This document shows, piece after piece, positions 58,601 through 64,000 of a stretch of 64,000 nucleotides of DNA. Positions within the stretch are counted from its first letter, which is position 1; each line of letters opens with the position of its first letter. The notes under the pieces are model-generated. The model was not told the DNA's origin. It did not search any database and saw only the letters and a program-made list of their open reading frames with translations. A program made the translations under genes and the position numbers. Origin of the DNA: Thelephora terrestris (Eukaryota > Basidiomycota > Agaricomycetes > Thelephorales > Thelephoraceae); contig WIUZ02000002.1 of assembly GCA_015956445.1 (NCBI GenBank), positions 2,790,001 to 2,854,000 of the forward strand, read 5' to 3'.

Positions 58601-60048
58601 CTGGCTCGTGATCAACTTCGGGGCAGGTTTTCCAGGAATCAGAGCCTACAGGTCCTTCATTAGCGTGGCCGAGAGACAAAAGTCTGATATCCATACCGTG
58701 GTGATGATGATATCAACATCCTTAGCTTGTTCCAAGAACAGCGCCATCTCAGCCTCGATGAACTCCTTAGACATGACCTGATTCATACGTCAGCACGCAT
58801 GGCCGACGAGGACCTTCACAAGGGGAATCACTTTGGCGTATCCACCACCACCTTCACCATCTTCCTTCACCTTAACTTCCAGGAACTCCGCTCCGAGGGA
58901 TTCTACCTGTTCACGGGCAGCCGACCGGGTATCAAAGCCTCTAACGATAGCACCCATTCTCCTCGCCTGTGGTGTCGAGTTCAAAGGATAAATCGTGGGT
59001 GATTGAACGAGTGACATACAGTAGCAATAGCACTGAGACCAGCAACACCGGCACCGATGACGAGAACTTTGCACGGAGGGATTTTTCTAAGAAAGAAGTG
59101 TTATAAGCGGAAGAAACCGGAGTGATAGATGGGACTTACCCAGCAGCAGTAACTTGACCGGTCATATACCGTCCAAAATGATTTGAGGCCTCTAGTACTG
59201 CCTTATAACCCGCGATGTTCGCCATGGAGCTGACCGGCCCGACATTAGAACTAACGTGTGCGTAAAGAGACTGATCGCTCCATACCTGAGTACATCAAAC
59301 ACCTGAGCCCTCGAAATCCGTGGAATTTTATCCATCGCGAATGCGTTCAGCTCGGCATTCCTAGCAGCGAGGGCATCCACGATGGGTTTGTTCTGTACAG
59401 GATATAAGAACGAAATGAGGGTGCTCCCCTTCTTCAAGCTGTCGATCTCATGCCCGAGCGCCGGGGGGCGGACTTTGAACAAGACATCCGAGGAGGCGTA
59501 GAGTTCTTCTTTGGATACCAGGGTGGCACCAGCAGCTTTGTAGTGTTCATCGGGGAACTGCGCGGCAGCTCCAGAATTTCGTTCGACAAGGACCTTTGAC
59601 ACTCCCTTTTTCAATAGCAACGCGGCATTTTGTGGTGTGATAGCAACTCTACGCTCCTCTGGGAAAGTCTCTAGTGGTGCTCCTACAGTGAGCGAAGAGT
59701 AAGGTATTCCTGACGCTGAAGAAAGCGGGGATCAAGGCATAACTCCGTCAGCTATCATCAAAACCAACAGGAAGAAGAAAGAAGAAGGTGGTGCGTACCG
59801 ACGACCGAATCGGGCTTTTGCAGTGGTTGAGCGCTATTGCAAACCCGTGATGACGAGTGATAGAGGCGGAAGGCGAATGAGACTAAACCGCGGAAATCGA
59901 AAGTTAGAAATCTCAGATGAACAGATCGGAGGGCGGTATGGCAGGGGACGCAACGGATGAGGGTGAAACCCGCTGCAAAGAGGATGCCACACACTATAGA
60001 GAAAGCTGACACTGACCGGTTTTGACTCCGCGGGGTCTCGCCCTGCAT
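55637..60048 (-). CDS. NAD(P) transhydrogenase, mitochondrial (proton-translocating)
   Basis: Inner-membrane enzyme that uses the proton gradient to pass hydride from NADH to NADP+, giving NADPH. Animal-type fused order: NAD-binding domain ([68 protein letters not shown]), linker rich in Ala/Pro (about 58150-58220), a long membrane domain ([57 protein letters not shown]), and the C-terminal NADP-binding domain ([56 protein letters not shown]). Many introns of 50-70 bases. The last exon is 55637-55668 after an intron at 55669-55740, ending [10 protein letters not shown]. The first exon, up to about 60048, is uncertain: a serine/arginine-rich presequence precedes APLETFP, and the true start may lie after an intron. 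Looks intact. Confidence 0.9.
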
Positions 60049-60450
60049 GTAGGGACCACCGATGTATATCTACTCAACAAGACCATGTCTGGATTTTGCC
60101 TAGCACCCAGAACGGGTTTCCAGACTTCCGGTGCACTGTTGCTGTTCTAGAAGGACCAACGCACTTCTCGAAGGCCCTCGGGACGAAAGAGATGTGAGAG
60201 ACGAAGACACCGGCAGGTCACGGTTCGAGCTTGGAAGGAGCAAAAAATGGTTCCGGCGACCTGAGCAACGATCAGGGGACCAGCCGCCCATTCAGTTCAT
60301 CTCCCGCGTTTACCCCGCATCGTTTGAATTTGATTTGCGTCACCGCCAGTCCGTTCCGAATCACGAGACCACCTCTGACCCAGCCACACCGCACTGTGAC
60401 TTCCCAGCCATCTCGTAAGTATATTAAAAAGGTACAAGAATTTTCCGTTA
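60049..60450. other. Intergenic region between transhydrogenase and aldolase genes
   Basis: No gene recognised. It should contain the transhydrogenase promoter and the 3' end of the aldolase transcript. Confidence 0.4.
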
Positions 60451-61706
60451 TCACTGAGCGGCAAGTGACTTCTCTAATCCAATCAACGCCTGCAGGTGAG
60501 GGTTCTCCCACAACGCCTCGAGGGCAGCGGGCGTTATCGATGGGAGAGGCCGTCTGCATCGCCCCCCATACCCGTACAGCTTTTCTAAGATTCCCTTGGC
60601 TCCCATGATGCCGCTCTGCCCCATGACGTAGTCGGCGTTGGCAACGATCCCTTGTACACGATTCGCTTCTTCGAGCAAGGAGGGGTCTGTTACTACCGCG
60701 GTGGCGAGCTTGAACAACTTCGCACAGCTGTACTGGAGGGAAATTGCCGTAAAAAACTAGAGCTGCAGACAAGGGTAGGATGTAGAAACATACAGGCGCA
60801 AGATTCGCCAGGCCAGTGATTGCACCGTGTCCACGAACCACTAGCGTTGGTATAATGGTGTCGGTGAGTCCGCCCAACACAAGGAAGGGAACATCAGCGG
60901 TCGTGAACTTCCGGGGGAACTCTGCCGCGAAAGACGGTGCAGATAAGGTCGCGCAGATCCTTGTAAGCTTTCCAACGTTCCCACACCTTGAATATGAAGG
61001 GGGGTCAACCCTGGCCACAGTTGAGAGTATTACGTGAACCGTACGTCAGTTTCACACCAACGGTGTTGGGAGCCTCCTTCGCTATTGCCACAATCAGGTC
61101 GGAGTCGAGATCAATTCCTCCGCTTGCCCCGGGATCTGTGATCAAATCATGAGTACCTCGGTAGAGTTCGTGACCGCCTGAGATGAACCCACAGTTATAA
61201 ATTATGACCGGTATAGGACTCTTCTCTGCAACCTCGATGAAGAAGGCTTTCAGTGCGTTCCTGTTGGTCCCTAGAACGCTTGCAAAGTACCCCGGTATGA
61301 CGACAATCACATATTCTGCGCCGGCTTCAGCCGCCTCCTTGCACAGTCGGATGGTCTCGCGAGTACTCCCAGCACCAGTCCCGGCAACGATCGGCATGTC
61401 ACGAAACCCGGCATCGTCCAAAGCCTCTCGAGTGGCCTTGATCAAAGCAATCCGATCGGAGGAGGACAGGTGTATTCCTTCACCCATGGTACCGGCCAAG
61501 AGGGGCCTGATTCCAGCTTTCGCGAGGAATACAACATGTTTTTTAAGACTTGGAATGTCTGGGATCGCACCAAGGAGTCAGCAACTCGGGCATGGGGACT
61601 GCGCTACACGAATCTCACCAAGATCCTGGTCATCGTCTTCGAGGTAGAAAGTTGGCAAAGGGGCATATATCCCGGGGACCAATAGTCGCGAAGCTGCGGT
61701 CGTCAT
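60451..61706 (-). CDS. Dihydrodipicolinate synthase / 4-hydroxy-2-oxoglutarate aldolase family protein
   Basis: Class I pyruvate-type aldolase fold. Start at 61706 (MTTAASRLLVPGIYAPLPTF). An intron at about 61561-61619 leads into IPSLKKHVVFLAKAGIRPLL, then AGTMGEGIHLSSSDRIALIK with the GTxGE signature, IVAGTGAGSTRETIRL, VIIYNC, and the Schiff-base lysine in NTVGVKLT. An intron (about 60993-61049) separates this from CGNVGKLTRICATL. The C-terminus ends EKSLAAQ, with another intron in 60718-60800. Fungi make lysine by the aminoadipate route, so hydroxyoxoglutarate or another keto-acid aldolase activity is more likely than diaminopimelate-lysine synthesis; the substrate is inferred only from this. 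Intact as far as can be seen. Confidence 0.85.
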
Positions 61707-62199
61707 ATCTTGTGGGCCGACTGGAATTGATGGAACGGGGCAAGGACTGGCCAAGGCCCCCATAGCTCGCGGGATGTTAGATTACTTAGTTTCGGATACA
61801 GCCGATCTGGGTTCCAAATTTCGTGTAGAGCTCTCACACGCGGTGCAAAGGGCGAGTAAGATTTGCGTTCGCGGTCTATATGTCGAAGCCGCTTTGCTGA
61901 TTTGTGGAACAAGGTCCGCTCCGCAAGGCGCCACTCCGAGTCTGATCGAGTTCTGATCTTGAGGCGCCGACTGGATTCGACCGATCATCGATCACGAATT
62001 TTCGTCTCCGCTCGGGATTTTCCTCACACCAAACGGGCTGCCCCAGACGGCCCAGCAGTCCCCAAATACCGAGGTTTGGGTCACGCTTGCGCAGAGAGAG
62101 TAAAAGTGCAAGAGGGATATCAGCCTGCGTACTTGTTTGAGTTAGTACAGACCAGAACCATGTGAGCTAAGAATAGATATTTGAAGAAGGTGGAGCAGG
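61707..62199. other. Intergenic region
   Basis: No gene recognised. It should hold the aldolase promoter and the 3' end of the pseudouridine synthase transcript. Confidence 0.4.
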
Positions 62200-63490
62200 C
62201 TATGAGGAAGACTGGCCACGTTTTGCGCCGGAAGCTGTGGTTACCGAAGTATCAATCGTTTCAATCTTATCGAGCACCTCCCGCTCCCAGGCAGTGTATC
62301 CTCCCTCATCTGCGGGACCAGCATCTTCTTTGGCGGCCTTGAATACATCCCAAGAGATACACCCCATATCTCCTTCGGTAGGCTCCAACGTGAACCTACC
62401 TTGACGTGATCTCGTCAACGTGACTACATGAGCGGCAGATCCCACGGCATGGCCAAGGTCATGCACGATAGACCTCACATAAGTCCCACCGGACACCTTC
62501 ATCCTCAATACGAACGCAGTCGGTGCCCGGTCATCTTCGACCGGCTCTTCTGGTTCATCAACCACTCGGGCGTCCTCCTGTACGCTCCTCAAAGTCTTTT
62601 CCAGCGCCTGCCTCTGGTCTTCAGAAAGGACCTGTTCCGGGTACCTGAAGCTATGGTCACTCCCAAGCCACTCTTCGATCTCGAGAGAGTGTATGGTGAC
62701 GGGCCGCTTCTCGATTTTCCGAGGTAACGGAGTTCCGCTCCTGGCATACTCATATAACGGTTTCCCGTCCATTTTCAAGGCAGAGAATCTACAGCGCTGG
62801 AGCTTGTCACTACCCCTGCAAACGAGTGAACGCAATGACATACATGGGTGGGGTCTGTTCAATCTGCCCGCGGAACACGGGCAATGCATTTTCTACCATT
62901 TCGCGTGTTACGTGCCTCCAGGGAGCCACGCGTACCTGCGCTCCTTGACAATCGTAGGAGTCTGTTTCGCATCCCAATAAACACGTCGTCTTGTATTCCT
63001 ACACGAGGTTCAGATGAGTATCGCGAACGCGCGGTATGATCAGCAGTTGCAAACGTACTTTGACACAATCTAAGAATTCGGACAACTTTTTTGTTCCTCT
63101 TCCGATACCAACGACTTGGATGACCGAACCATGTCAGACAAATGCCTGGGATACTCATTAAAGGAAGGGTTACCTAGCACACCATCTGGTAGTATCGGAT
63201 CAGAATAGCGACAACCGCAATAGTGGTCTGGTCAACCCACCAGCTAATGGATCCAACGTCCCCCCCTGGCCAATCTTAACCATATCTTTATTGCTCTTCC
63301 ACTTCCTCCTCTTCTGTTTCTCGTTCTTTCCTTCCTTGTGAGCAGCAAGTTTCCCCCGTTCCACGAACAGGGGGGAAGTGTTGACCAGGTCTTTCACATC
63401 ATTGATTATGGCCATAGATGTTGGGCCGGAGGGTTTTGCGACAGCGAAGAGGCCCGAAAGCGGCAGGGGTGGCAGAGAATCCTTCGGCAT
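62200..63490 (-). CDS. tRNA pseudouridine synthase, TruB/Pus4 family
   Basis: Converts uridine 55 in the T loop of tRNAs to pseudouridine; the fungal homolog Pus4 acts in nucleus and mitochondria. Start chosen at 63490 (MPKDSLPPLPLSGLFAVAKP). The catalytic motif GGTLDPLAGG holds the active aspartate near residue 85. Further exons give VVGIGRGTKKLSEFLDCVK, then EYKTTCLLG and FRGQIEQTPPM, FSALKMDGKPLYEYAR, SGGTYVRSIVHDLGHAVGS and LTRSRQGRFTLE. Introns lie near 63155-63240, about 63000-63050 and about 62820-62860. A lysine-rich insert (HKEGKNEKQKRRKWKS) precedes the catalytic motif. The frame is open upstream of 63490, but earlier starts lack family similarity. Looks intact. Confidence 0.88.
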
Positions 63491-63774
63491 TCGAGCTTTG
63501 GATGCGGCCTGGCCTGTGGTAGCGTGATGAATAAAGGAGAGGCTGCAAGCTAAGTACCGGGGCGGTCGCGTCTTCCTGGCATAGATTCGTAGGGTGTTGT
63601 GGGAAAGTATCGTGGCTGCCACTTTGATATATGGGTATACCAACGAGAGGTGCCAACAAGCGCTTGATTGTCCGTCACTTGTTTGCCGCATACTGCGACT
63701 TCTATCGCTCAGTCTTGTCTTTCGTGCCGACGGTTTTCTGTCGCAGACTCCCAGAATGCAAATACCTAGTTATT
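63491..63774. promoter_or_regulatory. Possible divergent promoter
   Basis: Separates the pseudouridine synthase start from a possible plus-strand gene start at 63775. No specific element recognised. Confidence 0.3.
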
Positions 63775-64000
63775 ATGGCTCTTCCCGCTAAAACCAAATG
63801 CAGCACCCCCTTCCTTCATCCGCTCCCCTCTACTCAAGCCCTCAGCGCTTCAGCACCTAAGCACTCAAGTACTCACCCTTGACCCTACCGGTGTTCCACA
63901 GCCTAATATCAGCGAGCACGGATCATGACTCCCCGTAGCCCACGATAGAAGCAAAACCATCTGCATCAGCCCTAAGCTATCCGCCAAACTAACTCGTTTC
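63775..64000 (+). CDS. Possible 5' exon of a gene leaving the window
   Basis: ATG at 63775 opens MALPAKTKCSTPFLHPL, 35 codons to a stop. A GTACTC donor near 63870 could start an intron, but the following exon could not be fixed. Serine/proline-rich, no family recognised. Very tentative. Confidence 0.2.

Overview
The window is nuclear DNA of a filamentous basidiomycete, most likely an agaricomycete. The signs are short GT-AG introns of about 50-70 bases, tandem TKL-type kinases with the HGDLKG loop typical of mushroom genomes, PIF1-type Helitrons, and Ty3/Gypsy-like elements, next to a few conserved single-copy genes. No species can be named from the sequence. No rRNA, tRNA or CRISPR array was recognised.

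Layout. 1-5297: two tandem minus-strand kinase paralogs and the start of a third copy. 5298-15799: a large inverted-repeat (foldback) element, FB1, that splits the third kinase copy and was itself split by a 6.8-kb Helitron (6098-12870, minus strand) carrying Rep-helicase and accessory genes. 15800-17715: the rest of the kinase fragment, small repeats, and a small gene cut off at its 3' end. 17716-30296: a broken Ty3/Gypsy element with an extra antisense gene before its 3' LTR. 30297-31290: fragments of two other elements. 31295-35335: FB2, a 4-kb palindrome. 35341-36239: an LTR-like remnant. 36240-39182: an unidentified minus-strand gene remnant split by a 2.35-kb LTR-like element. 39183-51083: nested insertions (LTR-like copy 3 holds LTR-like copy 2 and a MITE, and copy 2 holds a complete-length Helitron at 41199-46650). 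51095-55160: another LTR-like element with a whole antisense gene of four exons and a nested solo LTR. 55637-63490: a conserved island of three minus-strand host genes, namely mitochondrial NAD(P) transhydrogenase, a DHDPS/HOGA-family aldolase and a TruB/Pus4 pseudouridine synthase.

The main results are exact boundaries for two Helitrons, each between A and T with the empty site readable from a second copy; two giant foldback elements with the same plan (outer minisatellite, inner TTAGG-type tracts, unique core); and a recurrent arrangement in which LTR-type elements carry an antisense gene upstream of the LTR promoter, seen with three unrelated proteins. One of these families also carries a sense ORF just after the promoter. 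Retroelement copies are treated as fossils. Exon joins given for host genes were read by eye from splice motifs and paralog comparison.
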